A stretch of 43,283 nucleotides of DNA from JAUWVG01 sp964633715 (GTDB lineage Bacteria > Acidobacteriota > Aminicenantia > Aminicenantales > Aminicenantaceae). The notes under the pieces were generated by a model that had not been told where the DNA came from, did not search any database, and worked only from the letters and a program-made list of their open reading frames with translations. Location: the NCBI GenBank assembly GCA_964633715.1, contig CAZWHQ010000042.1:1-43283 (forward strand). The letters are read 5' to 3'. A program made the position numbers and the translations under genes. Below, piece after piece: positions 18,219-27,140 of the stretch; position 1 is the stretch's first letter; the number at the start of each line of letters is the position of its first letter.

Positions 18219-18935
18219 ATGACAAAAAACCGATCCCGTCCCCGAACCGCCCTCCTTTTGGTCCTAGTCCTTTTAACAGTTTCGACCAAAACCTTCTTGG
18301 CTGCTGAAACCGATCTTCTCAAACCCCTAAGGACCGAGACTCCTCCAAAGATAGATGGGATTCTCGACGATCCGGTCTGAGCCGAGGCGCCGACTGTGAC
18401 CGGATTCGAAACTTTTATCCCCGAATTCGGGAAGGTCCAACCGGAACAGACAATTGTCTATATGGTTTACGATCAGGAGAATCTGTACTTTGGCTTTCGG
18501 TGCTTCGACGACCAGCCGGAAAAGATCAAGGCTGCCGTTTCGGGCCGGCTCAATCGCGACGAATCGCTGGGCGAGCTAAGTCTGACCGGGAAGTACGGGA
18601 TCACTCCCAGCCTGATTCTTGATGGGACGATCAATCCCGACTTCAGCCAGGTCGAAGCGGATGCCGGACAGGTGGATGTCAACCTCCGCTACGACCTTTT
18701 CCTTTGGCCTGATCATGCTCATGAAAGGGAACAACATCATTCAGGCAGCGGGTATCTACTCCACCAAAATTTTCCTGGAACGACGTTTTCTGACAGGGGG
18801 ACTGTCATCCAATTGGGTTACGGATCGCTCTACAACAGGATCGAATGGCAGCAGGACCGCTATGTGGAATCCGACCGCTTTCTCGAAACGAGACGCGGCC
18901 TTTTCTTCAAGGTTTCCTATCTCTGGAGGTTGTGA
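18219..18935 (+). pseudogene. Decayed DUF5916 / CBM9-like outer-membrane protein gene
   Basis: The frame opens with an ATG and signal peptide (TALLLVLVLLTVSTKTFLAAE), then LKPLRTETPPKIDGILDDPV, the start of a carbohydrate-binding-family-9-like domain. The next codon (18378-18380) is TGA where Trp is expected. The frame continues with AEAPTVTGFETFIPE and LYFGFRCFDDQPEKIKA, then jumps to INPDFSQVEADAGQVDVNLRY of the DUF5916 barrel. A short stretch then reads in another frame before the C-terminal LFFKVSYLWRL returns to the first frame. Only about 238 codons remain of a protein usually well over 700 residues. It has a nonsense codon, large internal deletions and frame changes, so it is clearly dead. 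It is more G+C-rich than its neighbours. Confidence 0.85.
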
Positions 18936-18950
18936 ACAGAAATTGATTTC

Positions 18951-20150
18951 TTAGCTATCTTTGTCCTTTCGGATCATACGAATACCGAATATAGCTGAGA
19001 CAGAACTCCCCTCCGCAGCTTCAAACCGAACATTGACTTTCTCTTTATCCTTGATAAGACTTGGATCGATGGCATACTCGACATCAAATAAACGTTGAGG
19101 ATAACTTCTGGTCACTTCTTGATGAGTGATGGCCTGGCCGTCCACAAGGATATCAAATGACGAAGAGACGCTCCGCTCACCGCTGTAATAGGTTACGACA
19201 AGAGCCATGGGAGACTCGGATTCAACAGGCATATCAAAAGAAAACCAGCTTCCACCCCTGCGCCCGGGGCGTCCCTGCACCTGAGTGTTGCCGTGTTTGC
19301 CTTCAAGGATATCCTGGTGGCGTTTGAGAGGCTCAATGAAGGATCGGTGTTCAAACCTATAGGAAAGATCCAGCCAGCGCTTGTCCCCAGTGTCAGCATA
19401 GAGATCGACCATAATCTCGTTCATTCCTCCAAACTCCGTATTCAGCATGCGCTGTATTTGTCCTGCATTAAGAGGTGCAAGAATACGTTCTGCCCATTCC
19501 GCAAATTTTATTTCAAGTTCCAAAGCCATCCTGTTGCCGGTATAACGAAAAGCATCCCTTAAACCTCCGTATGTTTTGTGCAGAGTGTACCATGGAGACC
19601 ACAGACCATTCAGATCGAAGCCAGAGGATTTTATTTCTCCCTGTGACAATCGTATAAAAAGTTCATGTGCATCGATCCCATCTCGATTGATAATGGCCCC
19701 TAAGTATCCGTCACCTCGTTTGTCCTGAACCTCCTTGAATTCTTTGACAATATAATCCGCATGTTTTTTAAACTCTTTATTTCCAGTCGCTGCATACATC
19801 AAGGAAATAGCCGAAAGGTAATGCCCGGCAATGTGGCCTGTCAACTGGCGGCTGTCCACAGCATCCCAACCTCCATATCCCTCAGCCTTAGGTTCCAGTC
19901 CCGCACGGATCCGGTAGCCGGCCAGCCTACGATCCGGCTCTAATTGAAGCAAATAGTCAGCCGTCACATCCTGGGCTCGCTTGAGTGGAGCATCGATTAA
20001 TCTGACTTTGCTTAAATGGAGGGGCCGTGCTTTAAGGATCTTTTCCTCAAAAGTTTATACATTTGGATTTTGCCTCTCTGCAAGAATATTTAGGCTAAAC
20101 ACCAAAACTAAAAAAAAGAGAGATGTCATTTTTCTTTGTTGAGGTGTCAT
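18951..20150 (-). pseudogene. Decayed GH127 (beta-L-arabinofuranosidase-like) gene
   Basis: The ATG at 20150 has a GGAGGAG site overlapping the M6 gene stop and opens a signal peptide (MTSLFFLVLVFSLNILAE). A TAA at 20057-20055 interrupts the frame. It continues with LHLSKVRLIDAPLKRAQD and, from the GTG at 19967, 338 residues of GH127 sequence (GYGGWDAVDSRQLTGHIAGHYLSA segment, SPWYTLHKTYGGLRDA, EFGGMNEIM). At HGNTQVQ the frame jumps to GRPGRRGGSWFSFDMPV of the C-terminal beta-sandwich. The remainder of the barrel, with the catalytic residues, is missing, about half of a normal 780-residue enzyme. With a stop and a deletion it cannot be a working glycosidase. Confidence 0.85.
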
Positions 20151-20160
20151 TTTCTCCTCC

Positions 20161-22194
20161 TCACCGAGAAATCTTGACTGAAGCTGTTGCTGATTTGGAT
20201 GGATCACTCTCGGAAGTTGCATGCAGTGTCACTACAGCAGTAGGAGCACCTCCCTTCTGTTGAGAGACATAGACCACAACCTGTTGTGACTCTCCAAACT
20301 CTAAAGCAGCCAGACCGTTAAGCAGCTGGGCCGTCCATCCCTCTCCCTCCACAGAAACAGTCAGCCGATAAACATCGGAATTAAGGCAGGCACTGACGTC
20401 GTCAACCGGATCCATATTTGTGTCCAACTCCACGGCCCCGCCCGCATTATTCAGAGTAAACGAAATCGGGGTGTTTGGCCGATTAACCTTTTGTTCTTCC
20501 GGCACATCAAGCACGACATCTCTCTCATGGGGTCCCCCGCCATCCAGGGAGCGTACGGCCACTGTATAGGAAAGGATCCCATCCTTGTCTTTTTCCAAAT
20601 CGATCACATAGAAATGCAGCCGGTTTGGCGTATCTTCCCACTCGAACTCACTGCCCGAGTTGAGCCCTGCATGAAATAATGCATCGTTAAGCTGCCGGTA
20701 ATCGGCGATAGTACGCATGACCTCTTCTCCATTGGGCTTAACATAGTCCACCATGTTGATATCCTCAGGGTGAGCATCTATGACCCAGATGTAGCTGTTA
20801 AAGGCATTGGGCCCGCCATTCCTTCCTCTCAGTGAATCTTTATTCTTGGCTATAAGGACTCCATTATCTGGGGTGAACGAGTCATAACCAATACGCTGAA
20901 CTACTTCCAGAGTGTAGAAATTGTAGTTCGGAATCCCTGGAGAGAGTGGATTTATCGCCGGATTTTCCTCTGGAGTTCGGTCAAAGGGCTCCGCACCATC
21001 GAGCCGCACGACAACGCCGGCAAAAGTACCCGGCAGAGAATCCACCGTGCGTGCTGTAACTTTGGCTACGGCCAATCCGGATTGGGCCAGACCCTCCCTG
21101 CTCAAAGTTAAGAGCTGAGATTCTGTAATAAAGCCGTTCTCCAGGCGATTACGCACCATCAGTCCTGCCGGCATTGCAGCACCATGCGTTGGCGGAACCA
21201 CCCAGCGCATGTGAGGCCCTCCCTGTCCATTAAAGCAGCCCCTGTCCATCATATCCCATGGACCCGCTGCAACTCTCCGGTATGGTGTGACATAGGGATT
21301 GTTATTGAGGTCTGGAAGACGAAATGCATAATGGCCAAGCTCGTGTGTAATAGTTCCAGAATTTTCTCCCTGTCGCATGGAAGAAAGGCCCCACTGTTGA
21401 GAGCCGGCCAACCAGCTTGTCCATTCGACATAGCGAGTCGTGATCCAACGGGATTTGTCAGGATTGGGGTTCCCCCACTCCGGGGGAATATCCTCACGGG
21501 AATTGAACTTCATCTCGCCAAATTCCTGCCAGACACCTGTTTCATCATAACTTGCATACATACGAAGAACAGCATCATAGTTTTTCCTAATGTCCTCTCC
21601 CACATCGGCTATCCAGATTGGATCACAATCCCGTTCCATACGGCTGCTGGCCCTGCTGCCGTCGGGAGTTTGGTCATTCTGTCCATATTCATTAAGCCCA
21701 TAAGCCCAAATGGGTTTGGGCATGCGGTAAGGTCCAAAAACATCCACTTCGGTGATTCCAAACTTTCCCCTGGACTGCTCCATCCAGTAGCCATTTATGG
21801 TCTGACCGTGATTGACCTCACTGGGTTTCATGAAGAAGTCGGCATAGAACTGAGAGACATTATCTCGTTCTATAGGATCGATCTGTGGATTTCCGAAGGG
21901 ATCAGATCCTTTGGGGAGAGTGATCACAAAAGGCTGGTCAGGAAAATCGATAGCAAGAACTGCAAGTCGAAATCCCCGCTCTGGTCTCAAGGAGGGATCT
22001 GCCCAATTATGGCCAGGGATTGGGTGGTAATTTTCCCATGTCATGAGGTCTTGGTCCTGAACCTGTTGAGGATCGATGGCGGCAAGGGAATCACGGCCAC
22101 CCCCAACCTGACTGCAAACAGTTAAGGAAAGGATCACAAAATAGACAAACATCAGATATAAACAGGATGAAATTTTTTTCTTGTGCAATGACAT
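20161..22194 (-). CDS. M6-family (immune inhibitor A-like) secreted metalloprotease
   Basis: A 677-residue exported zinc protease. The ATG follows AAGGAGAAGGG and opens a signal peptide ending LTVCSQ, possibly a lipoprotein site although Val at -1 is atypical. The peptidase domain covers about residues 60-400, with GFRLAVLAIDFPDQPF and GYWMEQSRGKFGI early. The zinc motif is THELGHYAFRLPD (near residue 285), followed by a Met-turn-like GPWDMMDRG. The last 100 residues (SFTLNNAGGAVELD, then repeated beta strands ending in SATASVKISR) resemble a NEW3-type cell-surface domain. It is first in an operon with the decayed GH127 gene, 10 bases downstream. It appears intact. Confidence 0.85.
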   Translation of the reverse strand: MSLHKKKISSCLYLMFVYFVILSLTVCSQVGGGRDSLAAIDPQQVQDQDLMTWENYHPIPGHNWADPSLRPERGFRLAVLAIDFPDQPFVITLPKGSDPFGNPQIDPIERDNVSQFYADFFMKPSEVNHGQTINGYWMEQSRGKFGITEVDVFGPYRMPKPIWAYGLNEYGQNDQTPDGSRASSRMERDCDPIWIADVGEDIRKNYDAVLRMYASYDETGVWQEFGEMKFNSREDIPPEWGNPNPDKSRWITTRYVEWTSWLAGSQQWGLSSMRQGENSGTITHELGHYAFRLPDLNNNPYVTPYRRVAAGPWDMMDRGCFNGQGGPHMRWVVPPTHGAAMPAGLMVRNRLENGFITESQLLTLSREGLAQSGLAVAKVTARTVDSLPGTFAGVVVRLDGAEPFDRTPEENPAINPLSPGIPNYNFYTLEVVQRIGYDSFTPDNGVLIAKNKDSLRGRNGGPNAFNSYIWVIDAHPEDINMVDYVKPNGEEVMRTIADYRQLNDALFHAGLNSGSEFEWEDTPNRLHFYVIDLEKDKDGILSYTVAVRSLDGGGPHERDVVLDVPEEQKVNRPNTPISFTLNNAGGAVELDTNMDPVDDVSACLNSDVYRLTVSVEGEGWTAQLLNGLAALEFGESQQVVVYVSQQKGGAPTAVVTLHATSESDPSKSATASVKISR

Positions 22195-22534
22195 TCTTCC
22201 CTTCTCCTTTAAATCATGAAATTATTTTTTTTCTATCAATAATTTATCTAATCAGACTCAAATAAAAGAGTCAATAGCAGGAGGGCCAACCTGGTTGGTT
22301 GCCTCAAAACGCATCCTGACTTTATGGAACTAAATGGCTAAGTTAATCGATGGAAAGTCAATTATTCTTCGAATTCAAGGGATTGACCACTGTGTATAAA
22401 AAAACACTATTCTCAACATCTTGACATCGGGAGAGAATTTTAGTTATAACATCAAAGCGGATTTGATTGAATTTTCATCTGCAACTATTTTTTTCTCATA
22501 TGCAAAAAACAATTTTAGTTAAAAAGAGAATATA
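22195..22534. other. Intergenic region between M6 protease and kbp, with a possible gene relic
   Basis: The spacer separates divergent genes. On the minus strand, 22314-22258 reads MRFEATNQVGPPAIDSFI and stop, preceded in frame by FHKVR. It resembles the last strands of a galactose-binding-like domain and may be a relic. Two small dyads are present (GACTC...GAGTC at 22255-22272, CCAACCTGGTTGG at 22288-22300). The kbp promoter lies at 22421-22450. Confidence 0.35.
22421..22450 (+). promoter_or_regulatory. Probable sigma-70 promoter for the kbp run
   Basis: A perfect TTGACA (22421-22426) with an 18-base spacer and TATAAC (22445-22450). Transcription would start near 22457, leaving a leader of about 78 bases. 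Confidence 0.55.
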
Positions 22535-22972
22535 ATGGGACTTTGGGATTTTATCAAAGATGCCGGTGCCAACATTTTTGGCCGCGGCAGGGACGAGGCA
22601 GAAGAGATCACTGATCTTTTGACTTCCACACTTGGAGAACAGATCGAAAACTTGAAGGTGGAATATGACATAGAAACCGTCACTCTGTATGGGACATGCG
22701 ACACCCAGGCAACAAAGGAAAAGGCGATTTTATTAGCCGGAAATGTCAAGGGCGTTTCTAGCGTCAATGGTATATATTTTACAGTCCCTTCTGCTGAAGA
22801 AGAGGTCGAATTTTATTTTGTTCAGCCAGGAGACTCCCTTTCCAAGATTGCCAAGGAATACTATGGGGATGCCATGAAATACCCGGAGATTTTCCAGGCA
22901 AATAAAGAGGTCATCAAGGATCCGGACCTGATCTATCCCGGCCAAAAACTGCGTATTCCGAAAATCGATTAG
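22535..22972 (+). CDS. kbp: BON-LysM protein, potassium-binding protein Kbp (YgaU-like)
   Basis: A 145-residue soluble protein close in length and layout to Escherichia coli Kbp/YgaU (about 149 residues). It begins MGLWDFIKDAGANIFG, like that family. A BON domain spans about residues 22-86 (VTLYGTCDTQATKEKAILLAGNV segment, GVSSVNG) and a LysM domain about 92-142 (YFVQPGDSLSKIAKEYYGDA, IYPGQKLRIP). Kbp binds potassium and supports growth at high external potassium in E. coli. It heads a same-strand run of small proteins and has its own promoter. Confidence 0.9.
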   Translation: MGLWDFIKDAGANIFGRGRDEAEEITDLLTSTLGEQIENLKVEYDIETVTLYGTCDTQATKEKAILLAGNVKGVSSVNGIYFTVPSAEEEVEFYFVQPGDSLSKIAKEYYGDAMKYPEIFQANKEVIKDPDLIYPGQKLRIPKID

Positions 22973-22986
22973 TTCCTGTTCTCGTG

Positions 22987-23020
22987 TGCTCCTCCCGAGT
23001 GAGGAGTAAGCCTTTTTATT
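22987..23020 (+). terminator. Possible intrinsic terminator or attenuator after kbp
   Basis: An 8-bp stem (TGCTCCTC / GAGGAGTA, one G-U) with a 6-base loop is followed by CCTTTTTATTTT. It lies between kbp and the DUF4197 gene and may reduce, rather than abolish, read-through. Confidence 0.5.
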
Positions 23021-23032
23021 TTGGAGGTAAAC

Positions 23033-23710
23033 ATGAAAAAATCTTCTCTTTTTAGGAGTCTTTTACCCTTGATTTTGGGGATTTTCATTTTGTCCGGAGT
23101 CCTCATTTCGAGTCAAAGCGATCTGGTGTCCGGGCTGAAAGAAGCTCTCAATGTGGGAACAAAAAATGCTGTTGGGTTGATATCAAAAAAGGATGGCTAC
23201 TTTGCCAGTGAGTTCATCAAAATCCTCATGCCTGAAAAAATACAGAAACTAGCCAATACACTTGGGACTATAGGAATGCAGAAGCAGGTCGATGAATTTA
23301 TTCTCAGCATGAATAGGGCCGCTGAAAAAGCCGCACCCGAGGCCGTGTCTATCTTTGTAGATGCGATCAAAGAGATGTCTTTTGATGATGCTACAAGCAT
23401 ATTAACAGGTGGGGACACGGCTGCGACGGATTATTTTAAGACAAAAACAAGCAAGACTATATATGAGACATTTAAACCGATCATCTCTCTTGGTATGGAA
23501 GAAGTAGGAGTCACCAAAACGTTTAAGACTTTGACAGATAAGTATTCCACTCTACCATTCGTCGAGAATGTTAATATCGACCTTGATGATTATGTGACAA
23601 ATAAAGCTCTCGACGGCCTTTTTTATATGATAGGGGAAGAGGAGAAAAAAATACGGACAAATCCTGCTGCCAGGGTAAACGACATCTTAAAAAAGGTGTT
23701 TAAGGATTAA
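23033..23710 (+). CDS. DUF4197 family exported protein
   Basis: A 225-residue protein of unknown function. The ATG at 23033, 5 bases after GGAGG, begins the signal sequence MKKSSLFRSLLPLILGIFIL. The DUF4197 region covers most of the mature protein: LKEALNVGTKNAVGLISKKDGYF, ILMPEKIQKLANTLGTIG, MNRAAEKAAPEAVSIFVDAI, ATDYFKTKTS, VTNKALDGLFYMIGEEEKKIR. It is almost entirely helical. Family members are periplasmic proteins of unknown role. It lies 45 bases before the DUF937 gene. Confidence 0.85.
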   Translation: MKKSSLFRSLLPLILGIFILSGVLISSQSDLVSGLKEALNVGTKNAVGLISKKDGYFASEFIKILMPEKIQKLANTLGTIGMQKQVDEFILSMNRAAEKAAPEAVSIFVDAIKEMSFDDATSILTGGDTAATDYFKTKTSKTIYETFKPIISLGMEEVGVTKTFKTLTDKYSTLPFVENVNIDLDDYVTNKALDGLFYMIGEEEKKIRTNPAARVNDILKKVFKD

Positions 23711-23755
23711 GTCTTATCAACCAGAAAAAATAAGAAAAAATTCAGGAGGTCATAC

Positions 23756-24358
23756 ATGTCTTCAATCATTGAGCTTTTAATGAATCAGCTTGGGGGAGAG
23801 ACCCTAGGAAATATTAGCCGTCAAGTTGGGGCTAAGGAAGAGGATACGGCACAGGCAATGCCGGAAATGCTGGGGCTTCTCACGGAAGCTTTGGCTCGAA
23901 ATTCTGCTAAACAAGAAGGAGCACAGGCGCTTTCAAAGGCTTTGGAGAAGGATCATGATGGCAGCCTTCTCGATAACCTGCCGGATTTCATCAACAATTT
24001 CCAGGCTGGTCCTGGGGATGGGATACTGCGTCATGTGCTCGGAGCCAAACGAAGCGCTGTTGAAGAAGGATTGAGTAAGAAGAGTTCGCTCGATCCTGGC
24101 TCTATCAGTAAACTCTTGACCATGTTGGCTCCTCTTGTCATGGGATCGATTGGACGTTCTCAGTGGAAGAGCGGATTGGATGTTGGGTCACTTGTCAACC
24201 TGTTGGGAAATGAGAGAAAACAAGCCAGGCAACTGGCTCCACAATCGACCGGTCTTTTGGGCCAACTCTTGGATGCCGATGGGGATGGCGATATAACAGA
24301 CGATGTCGCTAAAATCAGAGGAGGTCTACTGAAAAATCTCTTTGGAAGAAAAAAATAA
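23756..24358 (+). CDS. DUF937 domain protein
   Basis: A 200-residue soluble helical protein with an AGGAGG site. It shows the DUF937 pattern: MSSIIELLMNQLGGETLGNIS, a middle DNLPDFINNFQ and GDGILRHVLGAKRSAVEEGLS, then a KLLTMLAPLVMGSIGR helix. The C-terminal DADGDGDITDDVAKI stretch looks like a calcium-binding dockerin/EF-type loop, as many DUF937 proteins have. Function is unknown. It ends 11 bases before dodecin, so the two are surely cotranscribed. Confidence 0.85.
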   Translation: MSSIIELLMNQLGGETLGNISRQVGAKEEDTAQAMPEMLGLLTEALARNSAKQEGAQALSKALEKDHDGSLLDNLPDFINNFQAGPGDGILRHVLGAKRSAVEEGLSKKSSLDPGSISKLLTMLAPLVMGSIGRSQWKSGLDVGSLVNLLGNERKQARQLAPQSTGLLGQLLDADGDGDITDDVAKIRGGLLKNLFGRKK

Positions 24359-24369
24359 AGGAGGGAATT

Positions 24370-24579
24370 ATGACAACAGTTAAGGTTATTGAACTTATTG
24401 GGACATCTTCTAAAAATTGGGAGGATGCGGCAAATTCCGCCGTTAAAGAAGCCCATGAATCTGTTAAAGGCATAACAGGATTGGAAGTGGTTGCCCAAAC
24501 AGCCAAAGTAAGCGGAGGAGAAATTGTTGAGTATCGCACCAATGTAAAGGTGGCCTTTCTCGTACAGGACAACAGATAA
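24370..24579 (+). CDS. Dodecin family flavin-binding protein
   Basis: A 69-residue cytosolic protein with a strong AAAGGAGG site. The family pattern is complete: VKVIELIGTSSKNWEDAANSAV, AHESVKGITGLEVV, then EIVEYRTNVKVAFLV. Dodecins form hollow dodecamers that store flavins or coenzyme A. Bacterial members are about 65-75 residues, matching this one. The Trp in the NWEDAA segment is the conserved flavin-stacking position. Confidence 0.93.
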   Translation: MTTVKVIELIGTSSKNWEDAANSAVKEAHESVKGITGLEVVAQTAKVSGGEIVEYRTNVKVAFLVQDNR

Positions 24580-24684
24580 AGAAGGATCTTAGTCACAGCC
24601 TTATTGATCTTATAACGGGCATTTGAATCTTTGAGAGCCAGGTTAGGGGATCAATTTAAATAAAAAAAGGAGAAACAAATAGAT

Positions 24685-27123
24685 ATGCTGGCGAAAGATT
24701 TTGAAAAAATTGGGGCTTTTTATCTCGGACGTATCTATGATACAGAAAAAAGACAACCTAAGGACGACCTTGTCCTCTACGACTCAAAAGACCTAACGAC
24801 ACACGCTGTATGTGTAGGCATGACCGGAAGTGGAAAGACAGGACTCTGTATCTCGCTTCTGGAAGAAGCCGCGATAGACGGGATCCCTGCATTGATCATC
24901 GATCCTAAGGGAGATATGGGAAATCTGTTACTCACCTTTCCTGATTTGGGAGCGAGCGATTTCAAACCGTGGATCGATCCGGATGAAGCATCACGCAAAG
25001 GTTTTTCAACGGACGAGTATGCCTCCAGAACAGCCAAACTGTGGAAAAAAGGGCTGGCCGATTGGGGCCAAGACGGCTCGCGGATCAGTGCATTCAGGAA
25101 TTCCGCTGAGGTTGCAGTTTATACGCCAGGCAGCAGCGCCGGACTGCCGCTGAGCATCCTGCGTTCCTTTAGTGCACCTCCGCCCTCCCTGATTGCAGAT
25201 ACCGACGCCCTGCGGGATAAAATAATGGCTGCTGTGTCCGGACTTCTGACTCTCCTCGGCATTGACGCCGACCCGATCCAGAGCCGTGAGCACATCCTCC
25301 TCTCCAATATCCTTCATTCTTCCTGGAGTAAAGCTCAAGATCTCAGCATTTCTGATCTTATAAGGGAAATACAATCACCTCCTTTCGATAAAGTCGGCGT
25401 ATTCGACCTGGAATCCTTCTATCCATCCAAAGACAGGTTTAGTCTGGCCATGAGGCTGAACAATTTGCTCGCTTCCCCCGGTTTTGCGGCTTGGATGCAG
25501 GGAGAACCATTAAATATCAAGCGCCTTCTCTATACACCAGAGGGAAAACCACGCCTATCGATCCTGTCCATCGCCCACCTCAACGATGCAGAAAGGATGT
25601 TTTTTGTGACTTTATTTTTAAACGAAGTTGTGGCCTGGATGCGAATCCAACCTGGAACATCGAGTTTGAGATCTCTTCTCTATATGGATGAGATATTTGG
25701 CTACTTCCCTCCCACAGCAGTTCCTCCTTCCAAACCACCGATGATCACCCTGCTCAAACAAGCACGGGCTTATGGTTTGGGTGTTGTTCTTTCTACTCAA
25801 AATCCTGTAGATCTGGATTACAAGGGGCTGTCCAACACAGGAACATGGTTTATTGGACGCCTTCAGACCGAACGTGACAAAAACAGAATTTTAGACGGGC
25901 TGGAAGGGGCCTCGACAACATCAGGTATTTCCTTCAACCGCAAAGATATGGAAAACACCATTTCCGGACTGGACAAACGCGTGTTTCTCATGCACAACGT
26001 TCATGAGGATTCTCCGGCTCTGTTCTACACTCGCTGGGCCCTTTCCTATCTGCGAGGACCATTGACGAGAAATCAAATACAAATTTTAATGGAGGGCAAG
26101 CAGATCCAACCAGAGTCGACAGACAAACCTCAAACTCCTCCGCCAAAAGCCGTAAAGAAAAAAGAAATCACAAACCAAAAAACCCTCCTTCCTCCTGAAA
26201 TTTCTCAACATTATTTCCCTGTACAAAAACCTCCAACATCTGAGGAAAGACTCCTCTACCGCCCTGCTCTGTACGCCGAGCATCGTCTCCACTATGTGAG
26301 TGCCAGGCTCGGGATGGACAACTGGGCAACAGGAGCCCTTCTTTCTGATGTCCCGGATTCTGCTCCTCAAGGCTCCTGGGACAGCGCCGAACAATGGGAA
26401 GCGGAGACCCGACAGCTTTTAAAATCCGGAGAGGAAGAAGCCAAATATTCCCAACTTCCGGCTATAGCCCGCAGACCTTCCAGTTACGCTTCCTGGAAAA
26501 AAGATTTGACCAATTATCTCTATCAAAACCGAACTCTTAAGCTCTGGAAATGTCCTTCCCTTAAAGCGACATCTTTATCCGGAGAAAGCCTCGGAGACTT
26601 TAAAGTCAGGCTGTCACAAATCGCTCATGAACAGCGGGATATCAAGATCGAAAAACTCAAGAAGACCTACACACCAAAATTGGCAAGACTTGAAGAAAAG
26701 ATAAGAAAAACTCAAGTCCGATTGGAAAAAGAAAAACATCAATACGGTCAGCAAAAACTTCAAGCTGCCATATCGATCGGATCCACAGTCCTGGGAACCC
26801 TTCTGGGACGAAAAATCGCCAGCACTCGAAATATCGGGCGGGCTACAACAAGTATGCGGGGAATCGGCCGGGCCGCCCGAGAAAAACAGGACATCGCCTT
26901 GGCTAAAGAAGAAATCAGAGTGGCACAGAGACAACTGGAAGAGATGGAAATGAAGTTCAAATCAGAGCTGTCCAGTCTCAAACAGAATTTAGATTTTGAA
27001 GATCTGGAGCTTCAAGAACAAATTGTAAACCCAAGAAAAACGGATATCGCCGTGAGCAACTTTACTCTTGTCTGGACACCATGGAAAGTTGGGCCTGAGG
27101 GGATTGCAGAACGGGTTTACTGA
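24685..27123 (+). CDS. HerA/DUF87-like ATPase with C-terminal coiled coil
   Basis: An 812-residue P-loop protein. The N-terminal segment EKIGAFYLGRIYD leads into the HerA/FtsK-type ATPase core: Walker A GMTGSGKT (residues 45-52), IIDPKGDMGN, Walker B LLYMDEIFG (near 332-340), ARAYGLGVVLSTQNPVDLDYKGLSN as sensor, and GRLQTERDKNRILDGL as a probable arginine-finger region. After a linker rich in Pro and Lys (about 475-505), the last 200 residues hold a long charged coiled coil broken by a small glycine-rich hydrophobic stretch (AAISIGSTVLGTLLGRK). Typical HerA works with NurA in DNA end processing, but no NurA-like gene is adjacent. The role could be DNA or protein translocation; I cannot decide. 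Confidence 0.82.
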   Translation: MLAKDFEKIGAFYLGRIYDTEKRQPKDDLVLYDSKDLTTHAVCVGMTGSGKTGLCISLLEEAAIDGIPALIIDPKGDMGNLLLTFPDLGASDFKPWIDPDEASRKGFSTDEYASRTAKLWKKGLADWGQDGSRISAFRNSAEVAVYTPGSSAGLPLSILRSFSAPPPSLIADTDALRDKIMAAVSGLLTLLGIDADPIQSREHILLSNILHSSWSKAQDLSISDLIREIQSPPFDKVGVFDLESFYPSKDRFSLAMRLNNLLASPGFAAWMQGEPLNIKRLLYTPEGKPRLSILSIAHLNDAERMFFVTLFLNEVVAWMRIQPGTSSLRSLLYMDEIFGYFPPTAVPPSKPPMITLLKQARAYGLGVVLSTQNPVDLDYKGLSNTGTWFIGRLQTERDKNRILDGLEGASTTSGISFNRKDMENTISGLDKRVFLMHNVHEDSPALFYTRWALSYLRGPLTRNQIQILMEGKQIQPESTDKPQTPPPKAVKKKEITNQKTLLPPEISQHYFPVQKPPTSEERLLYRPALYAEHRLHYVSARLGMDNWATGALLSDVPDSAPQGSWDSAEQWEAETRQLLKSGEEEAKYSQLPAIARRPSSYASWKKDLTNYLYQNRTLKLWKCPSLKATSLSGESLGDFKVRLSQIAHEQRDIKIEKLKKTYTPKLARLEEKIRKTQVRLEKEKHQYGQQKLQAAISIGSTVLGTLLGRKIASTRNIGRATTSMRGIGRAAREKQDIALAKEEIRVAQRQLEEMEMKFKSELSSLKQNLDFEDLELQEQIVNPRKTDIAVSNFTLVWTPWKVGPEGIAERVY

Positions 27124-27140
27124 TAACTAAAACGTCCTTC

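Noticed and set aside
2680..20057. Stop-codon recoding or selenocysteine to explain the interrupted genes
   Set aside because: The in-frame stops include all three codons, some genes also carry large deletions, and no selenocysteine-type context was seen.
21184..22125. A 313-codon open frame on the plus strand
   Set aside because: It lies wholly opposite the M6 protease gene, has no ribosome site and its translation has no recognisable domain. The opposite strand has the HELGH zinc motif.
24685..27123. HerA-type antiphage defence cassette
   Set aside because: No nuclease, SIR2, DUF4297 or other known defence partner is next to the ATPase; its neighbours are dodecin and DUF937 proteins.
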